Source: Corynebacterium crudilactis
GTDB taxonomy: Bacteria; Actinomycetota; Actinomycetes; Mycobacteriales; Mycobacteriaceae
Assembly (NCBI RefSeq): GCF_001643015.1
Contig: NZ_CP015622.1
Coordinates: forward strand, 1,749,358-1,813,357
Direction of reading: 5' to 3'
DNA: 64,000 nt
A model generated the notes under the pieces. The model had not been told where the DNA came from. It searched no databases and worked only from the letters and a program-made list of their open reading frames with translations. Below are positions 37,185-46,910 of this stretch, piece after piece. Each line of letters begins with the position of its first letter. The stretch's first letter is position 1. Made by a program: the position numbers and the translations under genes.

Positions 37185-37196
37185 TCGCACTACGTT

Positions 37197-37247
37197 GAGA
37201 GGGATTTAAGGCGCTGCCAAGCACTGTCTTAAACCCTCTCTTTTTAT
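37197..37247 (+). terminator. Terminator of the 36429 gene
   Basis: GAGAGGGATTTAAG (37197-37210) pairs with CTTAAACCCTCTC (one mismatch) and is followed by TTTTTAT. Confidence 0.9.
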
Positions 37248-37408
37248 CTAAAAAATTAGCTAGACTGGTGTCTAACGAAGGAAAAATAACTTCACCATTC
37301 TTTCCATACACACCGCATTAAAAAATTCAGTGCAATCGTTTACGTATACCGCTAAGGTGACATGACGGGGACTATCATGGAAGAAATACGCAAGGAGGGC
37401 TAGATATC

Positions 37409-37948
37409 ATGGAAGAACAACTTCCGTTTGCTAACGGTTCCAAGTCCTCTAAGCTGCCCCTTTTTATCATCGGCTTGTGCTGTCTTTTCTTGGTGCTCTG
37501 GCTGAAACTCCCCGGAGTGCTGTTAGCATCACTCATTTTGGTGGCCACATTTAGCGTCATGCGCATGCGTACGTCCACCCCAGAAGTAACTGCACTGCGC
37601 ACCTCGATTCGCCTGTCGGCTGAAGATATCACTGATGTGCACAACGAATGGCAGATTTTCCTCAGCTCTCCTGATGGCGATGCGCTGGCAGATCGTACCC
37701 TTGTGCGTCCTGCGCTCGCAGATCCTGATTGTGGCAATGAAGACATTGAAAAATTCCACTTTGAAATCAGCAATGCACACCGTTTCCTCGGCAGATTAGA
37801 AGCTCGACTGCAGCAGACTTTGCTGGTCAGTGAATTGGAAACGCTGCTCAAGGTTACTGATGAGCGGTCTCTAGACCTGCGTGAAACGTGGCTTAACGCG
37901 CGTAAAGCGGCCAATAAATTAGGGCCACATTACAAACGTGGTTCTTAG
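37409..37948 (+). CDS. Membrane protein of unknown function
   Basis: A 179-residue protein with two adjacent membrane helices near the N-terminus ([17 protein letters not shown] and [17 protein letters not shown]) and a ~125-residue cytosolic helical domain with a conserved-looking central segment, [29 protein letters not shown] lies about 9 nt before the ATG. It is convergent with dapF, and its stop overlaps the dapF stop by 4 nt. Function unknown. Confidence 0.82.
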   Translation: MEEQLPFANGSKSSKLPLFIIGLCCLFLVLWLKLPGVLLASLILVATFSVMRMRTSTPEVTALRTSIRLSAEDITDVHNEWQIFLSSPDGDALADRTLVRPALADPDCGNEDIEKFHFEISNAHRFLGRLEARLQQTLLVSELETLLKVTDERSLDLRETWLNARKAANKLGPHYKRGS

Positions 37949-38778
37949 ATGGTTAGTTCACCGAGCGCAATAATTGCACTCGGGCCAGTAAGCGTGGAGC
38001 CATTTTCGCTAAGTTCAACTTCTACTTCCCCACCAGGAACTTGTACCCAAACGGTTCCGGTACCTTTTCCAGCATCTGCTAAGGCAGCACACGCGGCAGC
38101 CACAGTGCCAGTGCCGCACGACCGAGTCTCGCCCACACCGCGTTCCCACACTCGCATGGATACAGTGTCAGCAGATAACTCTGTGACGATCTCTACGTTG
38201 ACGCCCTGTGGGAAAAACTCTTGATCAAAGCTGGGTGCGTTTAGCTCTAAAGCAGCTAAATCTGCACTGCTTAGCCCAGGCACCACACACGCCAGATGAG
38301 GGTTGCCCATATCCACACCAAGGCCTGCAAATACTTGTCCATTCATATCGCACGTAGACAAGCCGGTGACTTCTGGAAGCCCCATATCCACGCGGACACG
38401 CGCAGCAGTTGCATTTGCTTCGAGGACTTCTACGTGACGCACCCCGGCGCGCGTGCCAATATCAAAGCTGGCGGAATCGACCAGTCTGCGGGAATAGAGC
38501 CAGTGGGCGAAAAGCCGTACACCGTTGCCGCACATTTCTGCCAAGGATCCATCGGCATTGCGGTAATCCATAAACCATAGTGCTGGATCTACCGTGCTGT
38601 CTTCAATAGCTGCAGCTTTAACAACGCGGAGAATGCCATCCGCGCCAATGCCGGCTCGTCGATCGCACAGCGCAACAACAGTATCTGGAGTCAGGTTTAT
38701 GGATGCGTCCACATCGGGAATGATGATGAAGTCATTTTCGGTGGCATGGCCTTTGGCAAAAGGAATCGTCAAATTCAC
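37945..38778 (-). CDS. dapF: Diaminopimelate epimerase
   Basis: A 277-residue DapF that converts LL- to meso-diaminopimelate for peptidoglycan and lysine. Both catalytic cysteines are present, in [14 protein letters not shown] and [16 protein letters not shown]. The start is GTG at 38778; the length equals that of the C. glutamicum enzyme I recall, and TAGAAT lies 7 nt upstream, so the mRNA is probably leaderless. A longer ORF would run into miaA. miaA is upstream, 5 nt away, on the same strand. Confidence 0.97.
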   Translation of the reverse strand: MNLTIPFAKGHATENDFIIIPDVDASINLTPDTVVALCDRRAGIGADGILRVVKAAAIEDSTVDPALWFMDYRNADGSLAEMCGNGVRLFAHWLYSRRLVDSASFDIGTRAGVRHVEVLEANATAARVRVDMGLPEVTGLSTCDMNGQVFAGLGVDMGNPHLACVVPGLSSADLAALELNAPSFDQEFFPQGVNVEIVTELSADTVSMRVWERGVGETRSCGTGTVAAACAALADAGKGTGTVWVQVPGGEVEVELSENGSTLTGPSAIIALGELTI

Positions 38779-38783
38779 TCTCG

Positions 38784-39692
38784 CTATTCTAGACCCAAAA
38801 TCTCCAGAGCTTGCGCGGTGGTGTCTCCGGAAGCATCCAACCACTGCACTCTGTGGTCTCTGTTGAACCAGCTGCGTTGGCGGCGCACATAACGGCGTGT
38901 TCCGGTGACAGTGCGTTCTTGAGCTTCCTCCCAGGTCAACTCTCCTGCCATGGCGGCAAGTACTTGGGCATAGCCAATGGCACGGCCTGCTGTGGAGTCT
39001 GCGATAAGACCATGGTGTGCCACGAGTTCTTCAACTTCGGCAACAAAACCACGTTCAAACATTAATGCGGTACGCAATTCAATACGCGGGTTAAGCCACT
39101 CAGGAGTAGTTCGCAATCCTAAAATGCGTGTCCCCCAACGAGGTGGGGCATCTTTAGGGGGCTGGCTTGCTTGGAATGGCTGTCCAGTTAATTCGATGAC
39201 TTCCAAGGCACGCACGGTACGACGAGGATCATTGTCTTCAATAATGGCTGCGGCTGCTGGATCTCGGAGCGCTAGTTCCGCGTGGAGTGCTTCGATACCG
39301 ATCGCTGCCAAGCGCTGTTCAAAACGTGCACGAACGGTGGGATCTGTGGGCGGGAATTGCCAATCATCCACCAAAGACTGCACATACAACATGGATCCGC
39401 CCACCAAAATAGGCGTCTTGCCACGTCGCATAATATCTTCCACATCAGCTACTGCATCTGCTTGATACCGGGCCACTGACGCGGTCTCTGTGAGGTCCCA
39501 GACATCTAATTGATGGTGTACCACGCCTTCGCGTTCTTCCATGGTCAGCTTTGCAGTGCCAATATCCATGCCGGTATATAGTTGCATGGAATCTACGTTG
39601 ACAACCTCACCGTCAAGCTTGTGGGCTAGAGCAATGCCCAATGCTGATTTTCCGGATGCGGTTGGACCAACCACCGCGATCGGTGTTACCAC
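38784..39692 (-). CDS. miaA: tRNA dimethylallyltransferase
   Basis: A 302-residue MiaA, which adds the isopentenyl group to A37 of tRNAs reading UNN codons. The P-loop GPTASGKS (residues 9-16), the [17 protein letters not shown] segment and the C-terminal tRNA-binding part with [19 protein letters not shown] are intact. The product is later methylthiolated by MiaB, encoded at 44151. dapF starts 5 nt after the stop, and the 39717 gene lies upstream by 24 nt, so a three-gene unit is likely. Confidence 0.97.
   Translation of the reverse strand: MVTPIAVVGPTASGKSALGIALAHKLDGEVVNVDSMQLYTGMDIGTAKLTMEEREGVVHHQLDVWDLTETASVARYQADAVADVEDIMRRGKTPILVGGSMLYVQSLVDDWQFPPTDPTVRARFEQRLAAIGIEALHAELALRDPAAAAIIEDNDPRRTVRALEVIELTGQPFQASQPPKDAPPRWGTRILGLRTTPEWLNPRIELRTALMFERGFVAEVEELVAHHGLIADSTAGRAIGYAQVLAAMAGELTWEEAQERTVTGTRRYVRRQRSWFNRDHRVQWLDASGDTTAQALEILGLE
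38786..38791 (-). promoter_or_regulatory. Leaderless -10 box of dapF
   Basis: TAGAAT on the minus strand lies 7 nt before the dapF GTG and inside the last codons of miaA. Confidence 0.5.
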
Positions 39693-39716
39693 GATAAATT
39701 TCTCCCTGAAGGTTAA

Positions 39717-40328
39717 TTAGAATGTCCAGCGTGCAACATAGCGTCCCACGCCGTGAGTGTCATCGATATCAATTAGTTCAGCACGCTTTACAGCAGGCAC
39801 CAAGGCAGCGAGCTCTAGCCAAAGCTGTGGTTCCCGGAGGGAGGCGTCGAAAAGCATCTGCTTAGTGGGGATCTCTCTAGGCGCGCCGGATAACACTGAG
39901 CGGCACCACGCATCGGCTGCATCTGCGCCGGACACAAGCGCAGATGGCGCACGCACCGTTAAGCCGGTAGGGCCATCGAGCGCGAGCACGCTCAGCGTAT
40001 CTGCGGCCAGCTCCCCGAGGTGATCACGTACCGAAGCTACACGCTGTTCAAAGGAACCCAAAGCAAAACGCTGCAGAATCTCCGGAAGATAATACCCCGC
40101 AGCTACCGTCACAGACGGTGCGCCCCATGCCCGAAGGCTTCCCGAATGCCCCGTAAACCATGCGGCATCCTGAGAACCAATAAGTTCCACTGCATGCTCA
40201 TTATTGCCTAGTTCTGCAGCAAAAACCTCACGCACAGCACCCAAGAGGCGGGCACCAGCAGTATCTGCGGGTGCCAGTTGAGGAACAAGCGCAGGGCTTC
40301 CAGGCATGATAATCAGCGTTGCATTCAC
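39717..40328 (-). CDS. Conserved actinobacterial protein adjacent to miaA
   Basis: A 203-residue Ala-rich protein. The N-terminal NATLIIMPGSPALVPQLAPAD resembles the start of the class III extradiol-dioxygenase-like proteins that lie next to miaA in mycobacteria (Rv2728c type), but the metal ligand histidines of active dioxygenases are not evident. The start is GTG at 40328, with TAGGGT 7 nt upstream on the minus strand; a longer ORF has no support. Function unknown. Confidence 0.75.
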   Translation of the reverse strand: MNATLIIMPGSPALVPQLAPADTAGARLLGAVREVFAAELGNNEHAVELIGSQDAAWFTGHSGSLRAWGAPSVTVAAGYYLPEILQRFALGSFEQRVASVRDHLGELAADTLSVLALDGPTGLTVRAPSALVSGADAADAWCRSVLSGAPREIPTKQMLFDASLREPQLWLELAALVPAVKRAELIDIDDTHGVGRYVARWTF

Positions 40329-40335
40329 GTGCTCT

Positions 40336-40341
40336 ACCCTA
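40336..40341 (-). promoter_or_regulatory. Leaderless -10 box of the 39717 gene
   Basis: TAGGGT (minus strand) lies 7 nt before the GTG at 40328. Confidence 0.5.
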
Positions 40342-40413
40342 TCGTGCTGCACGAGATTGCTGGGTAAACACCTCAATTGATCATGCTTTTTGAAGATAGC
40401 GCACCCTATCTGG

Positions 40414-40442
40414 CTGACACCCCCTATGGCACGCTGTATGTT
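40414..40442 (+). promoter_or_regulatory. Sigma-A promoter of the DUF349 gene
   Basis: CTGACA (40414-40419) and TATGTT (40437-40442) are spaced 17 nt apart, about 72 nt before the start codon. Confidence 0.5.
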
Positions 40443-40513
40443 TATAAGACGTAACTCGAGTTTCGGCGGCCGTGTCGCGCGGCCAGTACGACCCTAGCTT
40501 TTAAGGACCTACA

Positions 40514-41881
40514 TTGACTGAGAACCAGACCCCTAGCTCTACCCCTGCACCGAAGCCGGGCCCACGCCCGGGACCAAGGCCAGGACCCCGACCTGGGGCT
40601 CAGGTTGCTTCCAAGAAAGCTGCAGCGACCACACCTGCACCGATGATCATTACGAAGACCCTTAATGATCCAGCTAAATATGGTCGCGTGGAGGCAGACG
40701 GTTCTGCTTATGTCACCACTTCTGCAGGAGAACGCCTCATCGGCTCCTGGCAGGCCGGCACTCCTGAAGAAGGATTAGCCCACTACGGTTCCCGCTTTGA
40801 CGATCTGGCCACTGAGGTCGAGCTCATGGAGCAGCGCCTTGTCTCCCACCCTGATGATGCAATCTCCATTCGCACAAAGGCTGAGGAGCTTAAAGCAACC
40901 CTGCCAACCATCGCGGCCATTGGTGATCTCGACGGCGTAGAAACCCGCCTGTCCAAGATCATCAATAACTCTGAGGAAGCCAATGAGCGCGCCAAGGAGC
41001 AAAAGGCTAAAAACCGCGAGCGCGCCATCGTCCGCAAGGAAGAACTCGCTGTAGAGGCTGAAGCTCTTGCTGAGGAATCCTCCGATTGGAAGGTTGCCGG
41101 CGACCGCATCCGCGCCATCTTGGATGAGTGGAAATCCATCCACGGCATCGACCGCAAGACCGATGACGATCTGTGGAAGCGTTACTCCCGTGCACGCGAC
41201 TCCTTCAACCGCCGCCGTGGCGCACACTTCGCAGAGCTAGATCGCACCCGCGCATCCGCACGCAAGATCAAGGAAGAGATCGTCGAGCGCGCAAACGCAT
41301 TGAAGGAATCCACCGAATGGAACGACACCGCTCGTGCCTTCCGTGACCTGATGAGCGAATGGAAAGCCTCTGGCCGTGCACCACGCGAAATCGACGACAA
41401 ACTATGGTCCGCATTCAAGGGCGCCCAGGATTACTTCTTTGACAAGCGCAATGCCGTAGCCAAGGAACGCGATCAGGAATTTGAAGCCAACGCTGCTGCA
41501 AAACAAGAACTTCTCGATGCTTATGACTCCCAGATCAACCCTGAGCAGGGCCTTGAAGGCGCACGCACTAAGCTGCGTGAACTGCAGGAAAAGTGGGAAG
41601 AAATCGGCTTCGTTCCTCGTGGCGCTGTCCGTGACTTCGAGGAAAAGATCGCTGTTCTAGAAAAGCGCGTTTCCGCTGCAGAAGAATCCCAGTGGCGTCG
41701 CACCGACCCAGAAGCTCAGGCTCGTGCAGCTCAGTTCTCCGCCAAGGTTGCTGAGTTCAACGCACAGGCAGATGCTGCTGAGGCCAAGGGTAACTCCAAG
41801 AAGGCTGAAAAGCTGCGCGCTCAGGCTGCACAGTGGGAAGAATGGTCCCGCGCCGCACACGAGGCAGTTGACCAGCTCTAA
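40514..41881 (+). CDS. DUF349 domain protein with a Pro-Gly-Pro-Arg N-terminus
   Basis: A 455-residue protein. Residues ~12-30 are a repeat of PGPR units, then the rest is a series of DUF349 helical repeats (for example ADRTDDDLWKRY-like segments DRKTDDDLWKRYSRARD, REIDDKLWSAFKGAQDYF), giving a long coiled-coil rod. Such proteins occur in actinobacteria as Rv2731-type neighbours of miaB; their role is unknown. The start is TTG at 40514, with AAGGA seven bases upstream. The stop is followed directly by the acetyltransferase (TAAATG). Confidence 0.85.
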   Translation: MTENQTPSSTPAPKPGPRPGPRPGPRPGAQVASKKAAATTPAPMIITKTLNDPAKYGRVEADGSAYVTTSAGERLIGSWQAGTPEEGLAHYGSRFDDLATEVELMEQRLVSHPDDAISIRTKAEELKATLPTIAAIGDLDGVETRLSKIINNSEEANERAKEQKAKNRERAIVRKEELAVEAEALAEESSDWKVAGDRIRAILDEWKSIHGIDRKTDDDLWKRYSRARDSFNRRRGAHFAELDRTRASARKIKEEIVERANALKESTEWNDTARAFRDLMSEWKASGRAPREIDDKLWSAFKGAQDYFFDKRNAVAKERDQEFEANAAAKQELLDAYDSQINPEQGLEGARTKLRELQEKWEEIGFVPRGAVRDFEEKIAVLEKRVSAAEESQWRRTDPEAQARAAQFSAKVAEFNAQADAAEAKGNSKKAEKLRAQAAQWEEWSRAAHEAVDQL

Positions 41882-42928
41882 ATGAAGTTTTCCAAATTAG
41901 CGGACCAGGTCTGGGGCCAAGAACCCGATGATCAGGTCCGCTCCTTTGTGTTCATGTCCAATCTTGATGCACAAGAAACTGCCGGGACCATGGATGTCTC
42001 TGTATCAGTGGAACGGATCCACGCCGATCTGGTGGGCAATACCGAACTATCCTCTGAGCTTTATTTCGTACCCGATGAATGGGACGAAGCTTTAGGCTGG
42101 GTCAAGCTCAATTATCCCCTAATCGATGACACTGCATCTGCAAGCCTCGATATCGTCCTCGACGCCAACTACCAGCCCCTACCGGGCCAATCCTTTGAGC
42201 CCGAGGCCTTAACGCTTATCGACGCCCTCCTCCAGCACGGCGAACAGGCCGCAGCAGCACAACCTTGGCAACGCACCACGTTCCACACGGCCCATATGCA
42301 CCCTGCTGATGCTAGTGAAGAGTGCGAATACTGCGCAGTGCTGCGTCAACGTGGTTATATCCAAGCCCACGAGGAAATCCAGCAAACCATCCCGCTGGCT
42401 GTGCTCGCGATGAAAGAATGGTCGGCGGGAGACTTTACTGTGGTTGAAGTTGAAGGCACTGACTTCCCCACCGCGTTGGTGCCTGGCATCGTGGAACTCC
42501 AACACCGAGCAGCACTTGATATCCCCCATGGACAGTTGAGTGTTGCGCCTGCAGAATGGGATGAACACCGTTTGTCGCAGCAGTCCGAGAGAATTCTTAA
42601 AACAGGAACTCAGCTCTTCACCGTATTATTTGTGCACGATGAACAGGTCGCTGCGCTGTCCTCCATCGCGATTCCCCCAGGGTCCAACCCAGATGTCGCA
42701 GAACAAGGACTAACCATTGTTCATCCCTCATACCGTGGCCGTGGTCTTGGCACCTCGGTGAAATTGGCGGGATTATCATTGCTGGCCAAAAATCACCCAG
42801 AAATCCAACGCGTAGCCACCTCAAATGCAGTAGACAACCAGGCAATGCTTGCTATCAACCGCGCGGTGGGAGCAACAGAAATCTCCCGAACTACCCTATG
42901 GGAAAAGAAGGAGTGTTCTCAGCGCTAA
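41882..42928 (+). CDS. GNAT-family N-acetyltransferase
   Basis: A 348-residue protein with a C-terminal GNAT domain: the acetyl-CoA motif is HPSYRGRGLGTSVKLAGL, followed by SNAVDNQAMLAINRAVG. The N-terminal half resembles a degenerate second GNAT domain, as in MshD-type double acetyltransferases, and carries a CEYC pair at about residue 145. It is transcribed with the DUF349 gene. The substrate is not known; the MshD resemblance is weak and is not taken as identity. Confidence 0.82.
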   Translation: MKFSKLADQVWGQEPDDQVRSFVFMSNLDAQETAGTMDVSVSVERIHADLVGNTELSSELYFVPDEWDEALGWVKLNYPLIDDTASASLDIVLDANYQPLPGQSFEPEALTLIDALLQHGEQAAAAQPWQRTTFHTAHMHPADASEECEYCAVLRQRGYIQAHEEIQQTIPLAVLAMKEWSAGDFTVVEVEGTDFPTALVPGIVELQHRAALDIPHGQLSVAPAEWDEHRLSQQSERILKTGTQLFTVLFVHDEQVAALSSIAIPPGSNPDVAEQGLTIVHPSYRGRGLGTSVKLAGLSLLAKNHPEIQRVATSNAVDNQAMLAINRAVGATEISRTTLWEKKECSQR

Positions 42929-43361
42929 GCAGTCGGTTGCTGCAAACTTCATAATGCCTTTCAGCTATAAAAATGAAGCCGCCAGGAAAAGGGCCGATAT
43001 AGCTCATCAATCGTTGCGCTTCTAGGGCTTTGGCTGATACCGCGCTCACTTTCGGCACTATGGATAATCCACGTCGGGTGGGTACTTGTCCTAGAGACCA
43101 AGCCAGGTGTTTTTCTAGGGGTCTTTGGTCTCGATCACAAATCCCGAGGCCGGGTTCGCTGACTGCGAATTTGACCAAAAAATTCAGGCGATGTGGGTGC
43201 GGTTGGTCAGATCTAACGTTAAGCTTTTGCAGGTTATAAAATTTGCGTCTGAAAAGTGACCTCGAAGACATCGTTTCTGAGCAGCTCAAAGCACCAAATC
43301 CATACCAACCACCTCTCTCCCAAAAACTGACCTCTTAAAAAGCACTCTAGGAGCATAAGGA
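42929..43361. other. 433-bp non-coding gap with inverted repeats
   Basis: No gene is supported. GAGACCAA (from 43094) and TTGGTCTC (to 43132) form an inverted repeat around a GTGTTTTTCTAGGGG loop, and other short symmetries are present. A 132-codon minus-strand ORF (42891-43289) runs into the acetyltransferase, is rich in Pro/Arg/Ser and has no start signal or motif. The region could be a short interspersed element or a decayed gene. Confidence 0.45.
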
Positions 43362-43403
43362 AAAAGCGGTTGATTTCACGTTCATAGTGAAATCAACCGC
43401 TTT
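43362..43403 (-). terminator. Rho-independent terminator of the 43425 gene
   Basis: AAAGCGGTTGATTTCAC and GTGAAATCAACCGCTTT form a perfect stem with a 7-nt loop; on the minus strand it ends in TTTTT. Confidence 0.92.
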
Positions 43404-43424
43404 GGGTTTCCAAGAAGCTTTAAG

Positions 43425-44117
43425 TTAAGCCTGCTCCCCTTGTGCGTCCTGTTCGCGCTCGCGACGGCGGGCAATGCGCGCACGACGATCATCAACAAGC
43501 AATGGGTTATCTTGAGGACTACTCTGCTGCTGTGCAAGCAGAGCACGCTGCGTTGCTGCAACACCATCCAGGTCAGGATTTTCCGCACGCAATCCAGCGA
43601 TCTCCATCTGACGATCACTGCGAGCCAAAATCACAGAAGACAATCCCCATACCGCAAGAATGGCAGCAATCACGCCACACATCATGCCGACATTGACAAA
43701 ATTAATCTGGGTGCTGGTCGTTGTTTGACGCATCCAAATAGCAAAGACTGCAAACACTAGCGTGACGCAAGAGAAAATCCATGCCATCCATGCCATCCAT
43801 GTGCGTTTCAACACCACAGTGCCAAGGGCAAGCAAGAACACTCCGATGGTGCCCAACCAATAAAATCCGTACTCACCAAGTGTGATTCCAGCATCAGCTG
43901 CCACATCAGACAAGGTGAGCACCTGCCAGCCCATGACCCCACGAATATGTGGAAGGACAAGCGCTACGGCAAAAAGTACGATTCCCGCGATGAGATACCA
44001 TTTCTTAGCGCCGAGTTCGAGAGTTTTTGCAGCATCTTTTTCTAATGCCGCAAGCTCTTTTCCACTCAGCTTCTGATCACTCACGTTGTTGTTCATCTCC
44101 TCATAGGCGTTCGGCAT
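43425..44117 (-). CDS. Membrane protein (Rv2732c-like neighbour of miaB)
   Basis: A 230-residue protein with four membrane spans at about residues 41-62, 86-105, 112-128 and 143-165, and a charged C-terminal tail with RRARIARRREREQ. It sits between a DUF349 gene and miaB, the position of Rv2732c in mycobacteria. Two starts are possible, 44117 and 44096; neither has an ideal ribosome-binding site, and TAGGAT lies 16 nt before the first. Function unknown. Confidence 0.78.
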   Translation of the reverse strand: MPNAYEEMNNNVSDQKLSGKELAALEKDAAKTLELGAKKWYLIAGIVLFAVALVLPHIRGVMGWQVLTLSDVAADAGITLGEYGFYWLGTIGVFLLALGTVVLKRTWMAWMAWIFSCVTLVFAVFAIWMRQTTTSTQINFVNVGMMCGVIAAILAVWGLSSVILARSDRQMEIAGLRAENPDLDGVAATQRALLAQQQSSPQDNPLLVDDRRARIARRREREQDAQGEQA

Positions 44118-44150
44118 ATGCGCCGACTTAACTATCCTAGCCTGCCATTT

Positions 44151-45731
44151 TTAGTTCGTGGAGCAGCACGCAGATTCTGTGGCAGGAGCCACCTTTGGAG
44201 CACCAATCTGTGGCAAGCCCAAGCCAACACCAATTGGTGCAGTGGTAGGAACTTGGCCGATTGCAGAGTTATCGCCAGCCTTTGTACGACGGTGGGTTTC
44301 CACACCTGCGTCTGCGATAAGGAAGAATGGCTTCGCCTCAGTGACAGTGACGGTGACAAAATCGCCTGGGCGGATCTCACCATCAATTTCGCCCTCAGGG
44401 GCAAAGTGCACGAGGCGACCATCACGGGCACGACCACTCATGCGCTTGGTGGTGTCATTCTTGCGACCGCCACCTGCTTGCACCAATAATTCCACGGTTG
44501 TGCCGATCAGCTTCTGGTTTTCTTCTTCGCAGACCTGTTCCTGCACGACCATGAGGCGCTCATAGCGCTCTTGCACAACTTCTTTAGGAAGCTGATTATC
44601 GTATTCTGCTGCAGGGGTTCCAGGGCGTGGGCTGTACTGGAAAGTATAAGCAGAAGTAAAGCGTGCTTTCTTGACAACATCAAGAGTTGCTTGGAAATCT
44701 TCCTCAGTCTCACCCGGGAAACCAACAATAATGTCAGTGGTAATAGAAGCATGAGGAATCTTTGCGCGAACCTCATCCAAAATCGCCAAGAACTTTTTGG
44801 AGCGGTAAGAACGGCGCATCTCTTTGAGCACCTTGTCAGAGCCAGACTGCAAAGGCATATGCAGCTGAGGGCAAATATTTGGTGTTTCCGCCATCGCATC
44901 GATCACATCAGAAGTAAATTCCGCTGGGTGCGGGCTGGTGAAACGGACTCGTTCCAGGCCTTCAATATTTCCGCATGCCCGAAGCAGCTTAGAGAATGCG
45001 CTGCGATCACGTTCTAATTCTGGATCAACAAAGTTCACGCCATAAGCATTGACATTTTGTCCCAGCAGAGTTACTTCAGTAACCCCCTGATCCACCAATG
45101 CTTGCACTTCGGCGAGAATATCGCCCGGACGACGATCCTGTTCCTTGCCGCGCAGAGACGGAACGATACAGAAAGTACAGGTGTTGTTACAGCCAACAGA
45201 TACTGATACCCAACCAGCGTAAGCAGACTCGCGCTTTGCAGGAAGTACAGAAGGGAACTGTTCTAGAGAATCAACAATCTCGACCTGTGCGCGGGAGTTA
45301 TGCTCTGCACGCTGAAGTAACGTGGGCAGGGAGCCAATGTTGTGGGTGCCGAAAACAACATCGACCCATGGAGCTTTTTTCACCACGGTGTCTTTATCTT
45401 TTTGAGCCAAGCAACCTCCGACAGCAATCTGCATGCCAGGGTTCTTTTCTTTCACACTGAGCAAATTGCCCAAGGTACCATAAAGGCGCATATCTGCATT
45501 TTCACGCACAGCGCATGTGTTAAACACGACTAGGTCCGGAGTGGAATCCTTTGCTGCCGCAACATAGCCCGCTTCTTCAAGCAGACCGGAAAGCCTCTCC
45601 GAGTCATGCACATTCATCTGGCAGCCAAATGTTTTTACCTCGTAGGTGCGAGCAGTTCCCTCCCCAGATTCAGCGAGGGAAGCTTGATCGGAATGTTCAT
45701 TTAACTGTACGTGGTTCATTTGCTGCGTCAC
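44151..45731 (-). CDS. miaB: tRNA-2-methylthio-N6-dimethylallyladenosine synthase MiaB
   Basis: A 526-residue radical-SAM methylthiotransferase. The UPF0004 domain ([19 protein letters not shown], with further Cys at NTCAVRE and GGCLAQK) binds the auxiliary cluster; the radical-SAM motif CNNTCTFC lies near the middle; the TRAM domain follows. It methylthiolates the isopentenylated A37 made by MiaA. The C-terminal ~50 residues after TRAM are a low-complexity extension ending in CCSTN. The start is GTG, with TACAAT 8 nt upstream (leaderless). Confidence 0.95.
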   Translation of the reverse strand: MTQQMNHVQLNEHSDQASLAESGEGTARTYEVKTFGCQMNVHDSERLSGLLEEAGYVAAAKDSTPDLVVFNTCAVRENADMRLYGTLGNLLSVKEKNPGMQIAVGGCLAQKDKDTVVKKAPWVDVVFGTHNIGSLPTLLQRAEHNSRAQVEIVDSLEQFPSVLPAKRESAYAGWVSVSVGCNNTCTFCIVPSLRGKEQDRRPGDILAEVQALVDQGVTEVTLLGQNVNAYGVNFVDPELERDRSAFSKLLRACGNIEGLERVRFTSPHPAEFTSDVIDAMAETPNICPQLHMPLQSGSDKVLKEMRRSYRSKKFLAILDEVRAKIPHASITTDIIVGFPGETEEDFQATLDVVKKARFTSAYTFQYSPRPGTPAAEYDNQLPKEVVQERYERLMVVQEQVCEEENQKLIGTTVELLVQAGGGRKNDTTKRMSGRARDGRLVHFAPEGEIDGEIRPGDFVTVTVTEAKPFFLIADAGVETHRRTKAGDNSAIGQVPTTAPIGVGLGLPQIGAPKVAPATESACCSTN

Positions 45732-45739
45732 GGTAGCTC

Positions 45740-45745
45740 ATTGTA
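45740..45745 (-). promoter_or_regulatory. Leaderless -10 box of miaB
   Basis: TACAAT on the minus strand lies 8 nt before the miaB GTG. Confidence 0.55.
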
Positions 45746-45893
45746 TCCCTGTTGCGCGAGCTGACATAAACGCCTTTGGTTGCTCTATTTATATAGTGCG
45801 CAGTTCGCTCCCTCAGAAGCCACTTTTTTGATACGAGAAGAAGGCTTAACGAAATTTAACTTGGCTATATTCGCACGCTTATTTAACACGCAA

Positions 45894-45915
45894 TTTCTAT
45901 CAGTCGATAGGTAAA
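45894..45915 (+). promoter_or_regulatory. AmtR operator upstream of gluA
   Basis: TTTCTATCAGTCGATAGG carries CTAT-N6-ATAG exactly as in the AmtR consensus. AmtR is the corynebacterial nitrogen regulator and gluABCD is one of its known targets in C. glutamicum. The site lies about 150 nt before gluA. The rest of the 45746-46060 gap has no gene. Confidence 0.8.
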
Positions 45916-46048
45916 TTTCGGACAGGATCGGTAACCACCCCCAATAAATGCCCCCGTACGAACTGGGAAAACCTCGAAAAATGGCGAAATGTTTGTTTCA
46001 ATATGGACTCATTCACACAATTTCGAACATTATGACCAGAATCTGCCT

Positions 46049-46054
46049 TATGCT
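46049..46054 (+). promoter_or_regulatory. Leaderless -10 box of gluA
   Basis: TATGCT lies 6 nt before the ATG at 46061, with no ribosome-binding site. Confidence 0.5.
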
Positions 46055-46060
46055 ACTCAT

Positions 46061-46813
46061 ATGACGCAGACCACAAATTCCCCGATGATTAAGATGACGG
46101 GAGTGCAAAAATTCTTCGGCGACTTTCATGCCCTCACGGATATTGATTTAGAGATCCCTAAAGGCCAAGTCGTTGTCGTCCTTGGGCCATCAGGATCCGG
46201 CAAATCAACCCTGTGCCGCACAATCAACCGTCTCGAGACAATCGAGGAAGGCACCATCGAAATTGATGGAAAAGTGCTCCCCGAAGAAGGTAAGGGACTA
46301 GCCCATCTCCGCGCAGATGTCGGAATGGTATTCCAGTCCTTCAACCTCTTCCCTCACCTCACCATCAAAGATAACGTCACTCTCGCACCAATCAAGGTTC
46401 GAAAGATGAAGAAGTCTGAAGCTGAGAAGCTCGCCATGACTTTGTTGGAACGCGTCGGCATCGCAAACCAAGCTGATAAGTATCCAGCACAGCTTTCCGG
46501 CGGACAGCAACAGCGCGTAGCCATCGCGCGTGCGCTTGCGATGAACCCAAAGATCATGCTTTTCGACGAGCCAACCTCCGCACTCGACCCTGAAATGGTC
46601 AATGAAGTACTGGATGTCATGGCAAGTCTTGCCAAGGAAGGCATGACCATGGTGTGTGTAACCCACGAAATGGGGTTCGCACGCAAAGCAGCCGATCGCG
46701 TGTTATTTATGGCGGACGGTCTCATTGTGGAGGACACAGTGCCTGATTCTTTCTTCACAAATCCTCAATCTGATCGTGCGAAAGACTTCCTCGGCAAGAT
46801 TCTTGCCCACTAA
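46061..46813 (+). CDS. gluA: Glutamate ABC transporter, ATP-binding protein
   Basis: An ABC ATPase of the polar amino-acid type (PAAT). Walker A is GPSGSGKST, the Q-loop is [12 protein letters not shown], the signature is LSGGQQQR and Walker B is [13 protein letters not shown], with the switch His in VTHEMGF. It energises glutamate uptake with GluB, GluC and GluD. Two starts are possible: the ATG at 46061 with TATGCT 6 nt upstream, giving 250 residues, and the ATG at 46085, giving the 242 residues that I recall for C. glutamicum. The first is listed because it fits a leaderless mRNA. Confidence 0.93.
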   Translation: MTQTTNSPMIKMTGVQKFFGDFHALTDIDLEIPKGQVVVVLGPSGSGKSTLCRTINRLETIEEGTIEIDGKVLPEEGKGLAHLRADVGMVFQSFNLFPHLTIKDNVTLAPIKVRKMKKSEAEKLAMTLLERVGIANQADKYPAQLSGGQQQRVAIARALAMNPKIMLFDEPTSALDPEMVNEVLDVMASLAKEGMTMVCVTHEMGFARKAADRVLFMADGLIVEDTVPDSFFTNPQSDRAKDFLGKILAH

Positions 46814-46910
46814 TTCATCGTCACGTTTCTACTGAAGAATCTTCTACCTCTACATCCGCTGTTTTAAAGAACAGCGATAGCACACACTCTTACATATATA
46901 AGGAGACAAC

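Noticed and set aside
42891..43289. 132-codon minus-strand ORF beyond the acetyltransferase
   Set aside because: It overlaps the end of the acetyltransferase in antisense, has no start signal and no domain.
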